A DNA stretch of 33,030 nt, taken from Tissierella sp. (GTDB taxonomy: Bacteria; Bacillota; Clostridia; Tissierellales; Tissierellaceae). The position numbers and the translations under genes are program-made. This document shows, in pieces, positions 16,716 to 24,667 of the stretch (its first letter is position 1; every line of letters starts with the position of its first letter). The stretch covers positions 1-33,030 of the forward strand of contig NZ_JARIEF010000008.1 in assembly GCF_029266915.1 (NCBI RefSeq), read 5' to 3'. Below the pieces are notes generated by a model that saw only the letters and a list, made by a program, of their open reading frames with translations, had not been told where the DNA came from and did not search any database.

Positions 16716-17597
16716 ATGAAAAAATTATTTAAATTTTTAAGTCTTACTATTGTTATTATAATTTTAATTTTATCAGCTGCTAAAGCATATGGAAATATTT
16801 TTAATTTAAATCAGGATACCTATACCAGTGAATATGTTTATGTATTAGACAGGACAAATAAAGATGAGCTAATAAAGAAGAATCACAAATCTAAGGCTTA
16901 TCCTGCGTCCTTGACTAAGGTTATGACCGCTATAGTTGCTCTAGAGCACATAGATGATTTATCTGCAATTGCTCCTATAGATACAGAGAGTTACAAAAAA
17001 ATGGTAAACAATAATTCTTCCATGGCAGGATTTTACTCAAAAGAAACTACCACTTATAGAGATTTACTCTATGGAACTATTCTAAGTTCTGGAGGAGAAG
17101 CGGCTAACTCCCTAGCAATTCATATCGGAGGAGATACAGATAGTTTTGTCAAACTTATGAATGCTAAGGCATCGGAAATTGGGCTAAAAGATACTCATTT
17201 TACAAACCCAGAAGGACTTCATGATAAAGATCAATATACTACAGCTTATGATATGGCAAAGCTTATAGATTATGCTCTTGATAATGGACATTTTTATGCT
17301 ATATTTACTAAGGAAAGTTTCACTACATCATCTACTCAAGACCATCCAAACGGAATTCTTCTAAGGTCTACTGTTCTTTCAAAGCTTCATGGGATAGCTC
17401 AAAACAATTTTCAAATCCTAGGCGGAAAGTCAGGTACCACTTATGAGGCAGGTCAATGCTGGGCAACTTTAGCTGTAAAAGATAATAAAGAATACATCTC
17501 AGTAGTCATGGGAGCCGAATTAAGAAATATTAAAAATCCAGATAATAAACACATAGAAGACACAATCAAAGTTTATAATAAAATAAAAAAAGATTAG
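16716..17597 (+). CDS. D-alanyl-D-alanine carboxypeptidase, penicillin-binding (S11) type
   Basis: A 293-residue protein with an N-terminal membrane/signal segment (about 7-24), so it acts outside the membrane on peptidoglycan stem peptides. Ser65 and Lys68 in PASLTKVM form the S-x-x-K active site, and KSGTT (238-242) is the third motif. The second motif reads Ser-Gly-Gly (125-127, SSGGEAAN) instead of the usual Ser-x-Asn. It lacks the C-terminal beta domain of PBP5, so it is shorter than DacA/DacF. It diverges from vanR. VanY of vanD operons is also an S11 enzyme, so this may be a functional counterpart of VanY, or an ordinary DacF-like enzyme that happens to be a neighbour. ATG 16716 follows AAAGGAG. 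Confidence 0.88.
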   Translation: MKKLFKFLSLTIVIIILILSAAKAYGNIFNLNQDTYTSEYVYVLDRTNKDELIKKNHKSKAYPASLTKVMTAIVALEHIDDLSAIAPIDTESYKKMVNNNSSMAGFYSKETTTYRDLLYGTILSSGGEAANSLAIHIGGDTDSFVKLMNAKASEIGLKDTHFTNPEGLHDKDQYTTAYDMAKLIDYALDNGHFYAIFTKESFTTSSTQDHPNGILLRSTVLSKLHGIAQNNFQILGGKSGTTYEAGQCWATLAVKDNKEYISVVMGAELRNIKNPDNKHIEDTIKVYNKIKKD

Positions 17598-17619
17598 AAA
17601 TTTTCTCTAATCTTTTTTT
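17591..17619 (+). terminator. Terminator of the S11 carboxypeptidase gene
   Basis: AGATTAGA (17591-17598, overlapping the stop codon) pairs with TCTAATCT (17606-17613), followed by seven T. A typical intrinsic terminator. Confidence 0.88.
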
Positions 17620-17709
17620 CTGTCTTGTTCTATTTATTCTATTTTTTCTGTTTTTAGTTTTTGGTTTTTTTCTATTTTGCTGATATAAACAAAATCAGCT
17701 TGCTGATAC

Positions 17710-18909
17710 TTATATCAATTTATCCAAGGCTTGCTTTAAGTCAGCTATAATATCATCAGCACTCTCAAGCCCTACTGATATTCTAACTAATCCTTCAGCT
17801 ATTCCACTTTCTGCTCGCTCTTCTTCAGTATAAGGTGAGTGAGTCATGCTTGCTGGGTGCTGGATTAGAGTCTCAGTATCTCCAAGGCTTACAGCTAGAG
17901 TACAAAGTTCAACTGTATTCATAAGTTTTCTTCCAGCTTCAAGTCCACCTTTTACTTCAAAAGCTATCATAGCTCCAGGAAGGTCCATTTGTCTTTGAGC
18001 TAGTTCGTATTGAGGGAAACTCTTAAGTCCTGGGTATCTTATATTCTCTACCACAGGGTGGGCTTCTAGGAACTCAGCAACTTTTTGTGCGTTGGAGCAG
18101 TGTCTATCCATCCTAAGGTCTAGAGTTTTCATTCCTCTATTTATTAGATATGCATCAAATGGGCTAAGACTTGCTCCAGTCATATCCTTAACTCCAACTA
18201 GTCTTACTTCATTTATATATTCTTGGTCTCCTACTACAAAGCCCGCTATAACATCTCCATGTCCATTAAGATATTTTGTAGCTGAGTGAACTACTATGTC
18301 AGCTCCTAGGTCTAATGGTCTTTGCAGATAAGGCGTACAGTAAGTATTATCCACTATAACTTTACAGCCTTCAGTCTCATGAGCAATTCTCGAAATAGCA
18401 GTGATATCTGAAATATTCATATTAGGATTGGCCGGAGACTCTAAGTAAACTATCTTTGTATTGTCTCTCATTGCCGCCCTTACATTTTCCGGATCTGTGG
18501 TATCTACAAAAGTAACTTCTACTCCAAACTTACTAATCCCGTGACTTAAAAATGCAAATGTACATCCGTAAAGAGTTTTAGCTGCAACTATATGATCACC
18601 TTGTTCTACCAAAACCCATATAGCAGAAGTAATAGCGCCTATACCTGAAGCTGTTGACATAGCTGCTTCTGCATTTTCAAGATTTGCAATCTTTCCTTCA
18701 ACTCCAGTGTTTGTTGGATTTCCCAGTCTTGAATAAATATAGCCATCTTCTTCAAGAGCAAAACGATTTCCCCCTTGTTCTGCTGAGTCAAATATAAAAG
18801 TTGAAGTTTGATAAATTGGAGGAGCAAGTGCACCAAATTCATTCTTAATATATCCTGCATGAACTGCCCTCGTAGAAAAATCCATCTTGTTTAGTTTTTC
18901 ATTATCCAT
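17710..18909 (-). CDS. mdeA: Methionine gamma-lyase
   Basis: A 399-residue PLP enzyme of the Cys/Met metabolism family. It converts L-methionine to methanethiol, 2-oxobutyrate and ammonia. PLP lysine is Lys212 in [12 protein letters not shown]. Cys116 in TLYGCTFAF matches the cysteine that distinguishes methionine gamma-lyase from cystathionine lyases and synthases, and [12 protein letters not shown] and [13 protein letters not shown] closely match the Pseudomonas enzyme from memory. Length is normal. ATG 18909 has AGGAGG upstream. It appears monocistronic, set apart from the nucleoside genes by a repeat block. The 2-oxobutyrate would be fermented for energy. Confidence 0.92.
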   Translation of the reverse strand: MDNEKLNKMDFSTRAVHAGYIKNEFGALAPPIYQTSTFIFDSAEQGGNRFALEEDGYIYSRLGNPTNTGVEGKIANLENAEAAMSTASGIGAITSAIWVLVEQGDHIVAAKTLYGCTFAFLSHGISKFGVEVTFVDTTDPENVRAAMRDNTKIVYLESPANPNMNISDITAISRIAHETEGCKVIVDNTYCTPYLQRPLDLGADIVVHSATKYLNGHGDVIAGFVVGDQEYINEVRLVGVKDMTGASLSPFDAYLINRGMKTLDLRMDRHCSNAQKVAEFLEAHPVVENIRYPGLKSFPQYELAQRQMDLPGAMIAFEVKGGLEAGRKLMNTVELCTLAVSLGDTETLIQHPASMTHSPYTEEERAESGIAEGLVRISVGLESADDIIADLKQALDKLI

Positions 18910-18937
18910 TAATATAACCTCCTATATTTAGTTAAAG

Positions 18938-19125
18938 CTTATTACTGCTACTTGGCTTGTCATTCTTACTTTGACTCATTACTGCTACTTGGCTTGTCAT
19001 TCCGACTTTGACTTATTACTGCTACTTGGCTTGTCATTCTGACTTTGACTTATTACTTCTACTTGACTTGTCATTCTTATTTCACTTATTACTGTTAATT
19101 AGCTTGTCATTCCGACCGTAGTGGA
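18938..19125. repeat. Tandem repeat array, 37-bp unit, about five copies
   Basis: Copies begin with ATTACTG at 18941, 18978, 19015, 19052 and 19088, so the period is 37, 37, 37, then 36. The core is ATTACTGCTACTTGGC followed by TTGTCATTC and a variable CTTACTTTGACT. Two further diverged copies start near 19244 and 19279. The array is non-coding in all frames I inspected. Confidence 0.85.
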
Positions 19126-19346
19126 GGAATCTATTATTTGTTTTTGCCAATAAAGTCAAAACAAAGATCCTTCGACTTCGCTCAGGATGACAAACTTTCG
19201 ACTTCACTCAGGATGACAAGCTTTTTCTAGATCTAATACTTCTTAACTGCTAATTGGTTTGTCATTCTTATTTTACTCGTTACTGTTAATTGGCTTGTCA
19301 TTCCGACCTTAGTGGAGGAATCTATCATTTGTTTTTGCCAATACTT
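19062..19346. repeat. Duplicated ~90-bp element with inverted arms
   Basis: A stretch at about 19062-19152 is repeated at about 19253-19343 with few changes; both end with TGGAGGAATCT, an AT-rich tract and GTTTTTGCCAATA. Between them, 19165-19191 (AGATCCTTCGACTTCGCTC and on to GGATGAC) is an imperfect reverse complement of 19106-19132, and a second partial copy lies at 19196-19217. The pair can fold into a large hairpin. The right copy ends within a few bases of the iunH stop codon. This belongs to the TCATTC...GGAATCT type of dispersed repeats seen in many bacterial genomes. Confidence 0.8.
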
Positions 19347-19348
19347 CT

Positions 19349-20281
19349 TTATTGCTCATACTTCATAGCTATTTCTTTTATTATCTTTGCAAAAGCTTGT
19401 CTATCTATCTCAAGGCCTACATCGGCATTTGGATACTGGTTAAATCTGGGGTTTTGGTTTGCTACTGTCATGCCGGTTGTAAACTCTCCCTGAAGCTCAA
19501 TGTCTACTCTCAGAGCTTTTGTTTTTATTATCTCTGGATGACTTGCAGCTATAAGTGCTACGGGGTCGTGTAGGTAGCAGAACTCATCTCCTATGGAGTG
19601 GTGGAATTCTGTTATTTTATCTAGTAAATTTACTAAAACCCCAGCTACTTCATTGTCTAATTCTCTTAGTTCTTGGATTTCTTCCGGAAGTAAAATAGCC
19701 TTATGGGTTAGATCAAGTCCACTCATTGTTATAGGGATTCCTGAGTTAAACACTATACTTGCAGCTTCTGGGTCAACATATATATTAAACTCAGCAGAGC
19801 AGGTACAGTTTCCCCCGTTTAATACGCCTCCCATCAAAGATATTCTTTCAATCTTTTCAGCCAACTCAGGAAAACGTTTTAGTAACATGCCTACATTGGT
19901 CAATGGTCCCATTGTAATAAGAGTTATCTTTTCTTGTGAAGCCTTTAATATTTCCGCCATTAAATCTATAGCATGCAGCTTGCTGATCCTACGATCAGTC
20001 TCTGGAAGCACTACCCCTTGTATCCCGTCACTTCCATGGACTTCAGGTGCCATAACCAGCTCACGCACCATAGGTCCGCCAAAGCCATATGCAACCGGCG
20101 CATCTATGCCTATTAAATCCAATAGTCTCAGCGCATTTCTTCCAACTATTTCAAGTGTCTGATTTCCACCGACTACTGTTACCCCTTTTATATCGATTTT
20201 TTCATTTCTCCCCGCTAGTATAAGTGCTACCGCATCATCAAGTCCCGGATCACAATCTATTATTACAGGTATTTTATTCAT
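19349..20281 (-). CDS. Ribonucleoside hydrolase (inosine-uridine nucleoside hydrolase family)
   Basis: A 310-residue enzyme that would split ribonucleosides into base and ribose. The calcium-binding aspartate cluster D-x-D-x3-D-D is at Asp9, Asp11, Asp15 and Asp16 (IIDCDPGLDDAVAL), and TMGPLTNVGMLLKRFP and the FNIYVDPEAA segment are family hallmarks; a late His in LHDPVALIAAS completes the site. Length is typical of RihA/B/C. ATG 20281 follows GGAGGG. It lies 84 bases after ribokinase on the same strand, which would phosphorylate the released ribose. Base preference (purine or pyrimidine) cannot be read. Confidence 0.92.
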   Translation of the reverse strand: MNKIPVIIDCDPGLDDAVALILAGRNEKIDIKGVTVVGGNQTLEIVGRNALRLLDLIGIDAPVAYGFGGPMVRELVMAPEVHGSDGIQGVVLPETDRRISKLHAIDLMAEILKASQEKITLITMGPLTNVGMLLKRFPELAEKIERISLMGGVLNGGNCTCSAEFNIYVDPEAASIVFNSGIPITMSGLDLTHKAILLPEEIQELRELDNEVAGVLVNLLDKITEFHHSIGDEFCYLHDPVALIAASHPEIIKTKALRVDIELQGEFTTGMTVANQNPRFNQYPNADVGLEIDRQAFAKIIKEIAMKYEQ

Positions 20282-20365
20282 AAGCCCTCCATTAATCTAT
20301 CCATCAATTTATGAATTTATCCTATTTTTAAATCTTCAATTCTATCTATAGTTTAACATATCTTT

Positions 20366-21289
20366 CTATGGTTTTGCACTCTTGTCTGTAAATTCATCTA
20401 CTTCTTTTTTAGTAGGCAGAGAACTTTGTGCTCCAAATTTTTGTATAGAAAGAGCTGCTGTTTTTTGTCCAAGCTCTATTGCTTTTTCAATATCTTCATC
20501 TTGTATAAAAGATGATGCAAATCCTCCTATAAAACTATCTCCCGCCGCGGTTGTATCTAAAACTTCTACCTTAAAACTCTTAAAAAATTTATGCTGCCTC
20601 TTATTTATCCATAGTACTCCCCGGCTTCCAAGAGTTACTACTATCTCTTTTATTCCTTTATCAAGAAGCACCTGGCTGGCCTTTATAATCGAGCTTTCAT
20701 CGCTGATCTCAACTCCAGACATTCTTTCTAGCTCATGTTCATTGGGAATGAGTATATCTATGTTTTCTATAAATTGATCATCTAAGTCTTTTGCAGGCGC
20801 TGGGTTTAGTATAGTTGTTTTTCCCTTTTCCTTAGCCAGTCTAAGTGATTCTTTTACTGTCTCAAGCGGTATTTCTAGTTGCATAACCACAAGGCTAGCC
20901 TCATCAAAAGCCTCTTCATTGCCATGTATATAATCCTCATCAACTTTAAAGTTGGCTCCAGGTATAACAACTATATTGTTGTTTCCATCTTTATCTACAT
21001 TTATAACTGCTATGCCGGTTGAATCTTTAACCCTTTGGATTCTTTCGGTATCGACTCCCGAGTTCTTCATCGAAACCAACAAATTATCTCCAAATCCATC
21101 TTTACCGACTTTCCCCAAAAAAGTGACGTCTGCTCCAAGCTTTGCCATAGCCACTGCTTGATTTGCACCTTTCCCACCAGGAATTTCTTTCAGACTCTCT
21201 CCCAGTACCGTTTCCCCGGGCCTTGGGATCTCCTGAAGATTTACAACCAAATCCATATTCATACTTCCAATTACAAGGATATTTTTCAA
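20366..21289 (-). CDS. rbsK: Ribokinase
   Basis: A 307-residue PfkB-family kinase: ribose + ATP gives ribose 5-phosphate. It has the N-terminal GSMNMDLVV, the GGKGANQAVAMAKLGADV signature, and the C-terminal DTTAAGDSFIGGF containing the catalytic Asp and anion-hole Gly-Ala-Gly-Asp motif (here AAGD). The start is TTG at 21289, eight bases after AAAGGAG. This ribosome binding site abuts a terminator-like hairpin that follows deoD, so expression may depend on read-through. No ribose ABC transporter is present in the window; ribose probably comes from the downstream nucleoside hydrolase. Confidence 0.92.
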   Translation of the reverse strand: MKNILVIGSMNMDLVVNLQEIPRPGETVLGESLKEIPGGKGANQAVAMAKLGADVTFLGKVGKDGFGDNLLVSMKNSGVDTERIQRVKDSTGIAVINVDKDGNNNIVVIPGANFKVDEDYIHGNEEAFDEASLVVMQLEIPLETVKESLRLAKEKGKTTILNPAPAKDLDDQFIENIDILIPNEHELERMSGVEISDESSIIKASQVLLDKGIKEIVVTLGSRGVLWINKRQHKFFKSFKVEVLDTTAAGDSFIGGFASSFIQDEDIEKAIELGQKTAALSIQKFGAQSSLPTKKEVDEFTDKSAKP

Positions 21290-21308
21290 GTAAGATTCTC
21301 CTTTTAAA

Positions 21309-21343
21309 AAATACCCCCTCTAAATAGATTAAAGGGAGTATTT
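21309..21343 (-). terminator. Terminator/attenuator between deoD and rbsK
   Basis: On the minus strand AAATACTCCCT pairs (one G-T) with AGGGGGTATTT across a 13-base loop, followed by TTTTT. The T-run leads directly into AAAAGGAG, the rbsK ribosome binding site. It can end deoD transcripts, but the position leaves no room for a separate rbsK promoter downstream. Confidence 0.8.
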
Positions 21344-21359
21344 AAATATTTATCTAATA

Positions 21360-22061
21360 TTAAGCAAGTTCAAGAGCAATTTCCATCATACTTGTAAAGC
21401 TTTTTTCTCTCTCTTCTGCTGTAGTTTCCATCTTTTTAACAAGTGAATCTGATACAGTAAGGATTGTAAGCGCATTTACTCCTGCAGCTGCTGCATTGCA
21501 GTATAGGGCATAAGCTTCCATTTCTACTGCCAGGATTCCCATTTTTTCCCATTTTTCATATATATTAGGTGTATCATTATAGAAAACATCACTAGTTAAT
21601 ATATTTCCAACTTTTACATCTATTCCTTTTTCTTCTGAAACTTTTTTAGCTTTATATAAAAGATCCCATGAAGCTATTGCTGAGAATGTTCCAGGAAGAT
21701 TGTATTGGTGAGCATAGCTTGCATTAGTGCTTGCTCCCATTCCAAGGATTATGTCATAAAGATTTAAGTCTTTATTATAAGCTCCGCATGAACCTATTCT
21801 TATAAGGTTTTTTACTCCAAAAGTATGGATCAATTCATAGGAATATATTCCGATAGAGGCTGTTCCCATACCAGTACCCATAACAGATATTTTTTTGCCT
21901 TTATAAGTTCCGGTGTATCCAAACATATTTCTGACCTCATTAAATCTTACAGGGTTTTCTAAATAAGTCTCAGCTATAAATTTAGCTCTAAGCGGATCTC
22001 CAGGAAGTAATATAGTTTCAGCTATATCTCCTTTTTTTGCATTAATATGTGGTGTACTCAT
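21360..22061 (-). CDS. deoD: Purine-nucleoside phosphorylase, DeoD type
   Basis: A 233-residue hexameric-type phosphorylase: purine (deoxy)nucleoside + phosphate gives base + (deoxy)ribose 1-phosphate. The N-terminus STPHINAKKGDIAETILLPG and later GSCGAYN and LAVEMEAYALY are the standard DeoD motifs, with the catalytic Asp in LTVSDSL. Length matches the family. ATG 22061 follows AAGGAGAGG. It precedes rbsK and the nucleoside hydrolase on the strand and follows the symporter gene after a strong terminator. Together these are purine salvage and catabolism genes next to the ureide genes. Confidence 0.94.
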   Translation of the reverse strand: MSTPHINAKKGDIAETILLPGDPLRAKFIAETYLENPVRFNEVRNMFGYTGTYKGKKISVMGTGMGTASIGIYSYELIHTFGVKNLIRIGSCGAYNKDLNLYDIILGMGASTNASYAHQYNLPGTFSAIASWDLLYKAKKVSEEKGIDVKVGNILTSDVFYNDTPNIYEKWEKMGILAVEMEAYALYCNAAAAGVNALTILTVSDSLVKKMETTAEEREKSFTSMMEIALELA

Positions 22062-22127
22062 TTTTATCCTCTCCTTAACAGTTTATATCTCTATTATAAC
22101 ATATGGCAGCTATGTTTTTATAGAAAA

Positions 22128-22159
22128 AAAGAATGAATTCTCTTATGAATTCATTCTTT
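22128..22159 (-). terminator. Terminator after the dicarboxylate-type symporter gene
   Basis: A perfect 13-bp stem (AAAGAATGAATTC with GAATTCATTCTTT, 6-base loop) is followed on the minus strand by seven T. It ends the allCED-symporter unit before deoD. Confidence 0.92.
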
Positions 22160-22194
22160 AGTATTGATTATTTATTGGTTCTATCTTTTAAGGA

Positions 22195-23454
22195 TTATTT
22201 TACTTTAGCATATTCAACTGTTTTAGTTTCATTATAAACTTCAGCATCAAATTCTCCTAGATCTTTAGATACTAGCATACCGATTAAAGCATCAATTGTT
22301 ACGTTCATTATTGTACGTAATGCTCCTGCAAACCAGTCAATTCCTATAAGAATAGCTATACTTTCCATAGGAAGTCCTAGAGCTGCTGCAAAGAAAGTGT
22401 ATACTACAATTGAACCTCCCGGAACAACTATAGTTCCCATAGTCATCATAGCTGCAAGTAAAACGCCTGTAAGCATTTGAATCAGTGTAAGGTCTGTACC
22501 TGTTGACTGTGCCATAAACATTATAGCTATAACATAACAAGCTACAGCCCCTGAGCTGTTCATTGTCATAGTAATCGGTCCTGTAAAATCAGCAACCTTA
22601 CGGCTTACACCCAATTTTGTAACAGAATCTTCCATTTTAGTTGGAAGTGTAACTGCGCTTGAGGTAGTAGTAAGAGCCATTATAAACATTTTTGCAAATT
22701 TCTTGGGCATTTTTAAAGGATTAACTCCAACTCTCAGTGCGGTTATAGGGAAGTAAACTAAAAACATTATTATATCTGCAATAAGAAGGGCACCTAAAAA
22801 CTTAATCATAGGTAATATTAAATCAAGTCCAGTAGTTCCTGCTACAGAACCAAGAAGAGCAAATATTCCTAGGGGAGCAAGTTTCATAATCATTTCTATG
22901 ATCTGCATTATTACACCATTTATATCTTTTACTAAAACTAAAACATTATCTCTTTTAGTGATTTGTGCATACTTTCCAGCTGCTATACCAAATACAAGTG
23001 AAAATATAATAGTCTGAACTGTAGCCCCTTCACTCATAGCTCCAAATATATTTGTTGGAACAAAGTCAACAATTGTATCTATAATAGATACGGATCCTAA
23101 TTGATTTGCGCCATTTGCTACTTCTCCAGCTACATTTATTCCTACTCCTGGCTTAATTAATAGGGCAAGTCCAAGACCTAGAAATGCTGATAGGGTTGTA
23201 AACATTATAATATATTTAAATGTATGAAAACTAAGTTTTCCAGCACCTGCACCTTCAATATTTCCGATAGCACTGATAATAGAAGTCATTATTAATATTA
23301 TAATAGACATTTGAATAAGTCTAAGCCAAATCGTTCCTATAAATTGGATGTTTCCCATAGGCTTTCCTATAATAGCACCTAACACTATTGCAAGCACACT
23401 GGCTATTACTATTTGAGTGGTTAGTGAAAATCTACTCTTTTTTATTTCAGCCAT
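22195..23454 (-). CDS. DAACS-family Na+/H+-coupled dicarboxylate/amino acid symporter
   Basis: A 419-residue membrane protein with eight or so hydrophobic segments and the family signatures TTSSAVTLPTKMEDS (re-entrant loop HP1) and MTMNSSGAVACYVIAIMF (the NMDGT-like transmembrane segment, here TMNSSGA). Relatives are GltP, DctA, SstT and cystine symporter TcyP. It follows allD by 127 bases, across a long hairpin, and ends in a strong terminator, so it is the last member of the ureide operon or a weakly linked neighbour. Placement suggests uptake of a ureide or of a carboxylate derived from it, but the sequence alone does not show substrate. ATG 23454 follows CGGAGG. Confidence 0.88.
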   Translation of the reverse strand: MAEIKKSRFSLTTQIVIASVLAIVLGAIIGKPMGNIQFIGTIWLRLIQMSIIILIMTSIISAIGNIEGAGAGKLSFHTFKYIIMFTTLSAFLGLGLALLIKPGVGINVAGEVANGANQLGSVSIIDTIVDFVPTNIFGAMSEGATVQTIIFSLVFGIAAGKYAQITKRDNVLVLVKDINGVIMQIIEMIMKLAPLGIFALLGSVAGTTGLDLILPMIKFLGALLIADIIMFLVYFPITALRVGVNPLKMPKKFAKMFIMALTTTSSAVTLPTKMEDSVTKLGVSRKVADFTGPITMTMNSSGAVACYVIAIMFMAQSTGTDLTLIQMLTGVLLAAMMTMGTIVVPGGSIVVYTFFAAALGLPMESIAILIGIDWFAGALRTIMNVTIDALIGMLVSKDLGEFDAEVYNETKTVEYAKVK

Positions 23455-23509
23455 TTTTTTCTACCTCCGTCTTTTAATTTAATTTACTAGCAATCCTACC
23501 AATAAAATC

Positions 23510-23566
23510 CCTCTCATTTTCACCTATACTTAATGTTTTGTATATATTCTAATGAAAAATGAGAGG
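23510..23566 (-). promoter_or_regulatory. Intercistronic hairpin between allD and the symporter gene
   Basis: Eleven perfectly paired bases (CCTCTCATTTT, 23510-23520, with AAAATGAGAGG, 23556-23566) around a 35-base loop. The minus strand continues GGATTTTATTGG, so the T-tract is weak. It may be an RNA-stability or partial-attenuation element that sets the symporter level relative to the enzymes. Confidence 0.5.
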
Positions 23567-23581
23567 AAATCTTATAAGATG

Positions 23582-24631
23582 TTATTCTGCAAATTTATTT
23601 TTATTGTCAAACTTGTTGTAGTGAATATCATCACTTACTAGATATTCATATATATCATCTACTATTTCAATTCCTTCACGGTCATAGTTTGCTTTTCTTT
23701 GAAGTGCTCTTTCACCAGGATAATTTACTTCAGTAAATCCTGGAGCTGGTTTTATATCTCCAAGTTCATCCATAGTTTGAGCTATCATTCTTTTAAAATT
23801 TTCAAGATCAGTAAATCTTGAAGGATCTATAACTATATGAAGCTGACCCAAATCACGTCCCTTTGATAAATTATCATACATACTGCTTACATGTTTGCCA
23901 AAAGGAAGTCCTAGTAGAACTCCTGATAGTATATCAACCATCATCATAAGTCCTGAACCCTTAGCTTCTGCAATTGGAAGAAGTCCATTTACCTCCATAG
24001 GATTTGTTGTAGGATTACCTTCTGCGTCTAAGGCCCATCCTTCAGGAATAGATTTTCCCTTAGATCTTGCATCAAGAACCTTACCCCAAGCCTGAACAGT
24101 CGTAGCCATATCAAATACTATACTTCTATCATCACTTGAAGGTGCTCCAAAAGCTATTGGGTTAGTTCCGTAATAGGCTTCACTTCCGCCATAAGGAACT
24201 GCCATAGGATCCGACTGGCAAACAGAAATTGCAACTAAATCTTTTTTTATTGCCATATCTACAAAGTATCCAAGGGAACCACTATGGCTCATCCTCTTCA
24301 TTCCAACTACCGCTACTCCGTTTTCCTTAGCCATATCTATTGCTTCATTCATTGCATTTTTTGCTATTACAAAACCTACACCGTTATCTCCTTCATATAC
24401 CCCGCTGCAAGGTCCAGTTTTCTTAAATTCAAATTTAGGATCAGCATTTATTCCACCCTTTGCTATTCTCTCAGAGTAATACTCAACTCTAACAGCTCCG
24501 TGGGAGTGGTAACCTCTTGAGTCAGAATAAGTTAAACAGTCAGCAACAACTTCTGAATGTTCCTCACTTAAACCAGCCTTATTTATTTTATTCTTTATAA
24601 GTTCGTGTAATTTTTCTTCTTTAACTTTCAT
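23582..24631 (-). CDS. allD: Ureidoglycolate dehydrogenase (NAD+)
   Basis: A 349-residue member of the LDH2/malate-lactate dehydrogenase family. It oxidises (S)-ureidoglycolate to oxalurate with NAD+. The sequence follows Escherichia coli AllD along its length: SRGYHSHGAVRVEYYSERI, MSHSGSLGYFVD, YGGSEAYYGTNPIAFGAP, FDMATTVQAWGKVLDARSKG and LLGLPFGKHVSSMYDNL. Within the family, this pattern and the allE/allC neighbours favour ureidoglycolate over lactate or malate. ATG 24631 has GGAGG upstream; it begins 36 bases after allE. Oxalurate transcarbamylase genes (fdrA-type) are not in the window. Confidence 0.93.
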   Translation of the reverse strand: MKVKEEKLHELIKNKINKAGLSEEHSEVVADCLTYSDSRGYHSHGAVRVEYYSERIAKGGINADPKFEFKKTGPCSGVYEGDNGVGFVIAKNAMNEAIDMAKENGVAVVGMKRMSHSGSLGYFVDMAIKKDLVAISVCQSDPMAVPYGGSEAYYGTNPIAFGAPSSDDRSIVFDMATTVQAWGKVLDARSKGKSIPEGWALDAEGNPTTNPMEVNGLLPIAEAKGSGLMMMVDILSGVLLGLPFGKHVSSMYDNLSKGRDLGQLHIVIDPSRFTDLENFKRMIAQTMDELGDIKPAPGFTEVNYPGERALQRKANYDREGIEIVDDIYEYLVSDDIHYNKFDNKNKFAE

Positions 24632-24667
24632 AGTTTGCCTCCATAGTTTTCTATTAAAGTAGTTTCT

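Noticed and set aside
17710-18909. Cystathionine gamma-synthase or beta-lyase
   Set aside because: Cys116 in YGCTFAF and the closely matching surrounding segments point to methionine gamma-lyase.
18938-19346. CRISPR-like repeat array
   Set aside because: The period is a contiguous 37 bases with no unique spacers between repeats, and no cas genes are present; it is a tandem and inverted repeat block.
19593-20162. 189-codon plus-strand open frame
   Set aside because: Fully antisense to the nucleoside hydrolase, with serine- and proline-rich composition typical of a reverse-frame artefact.
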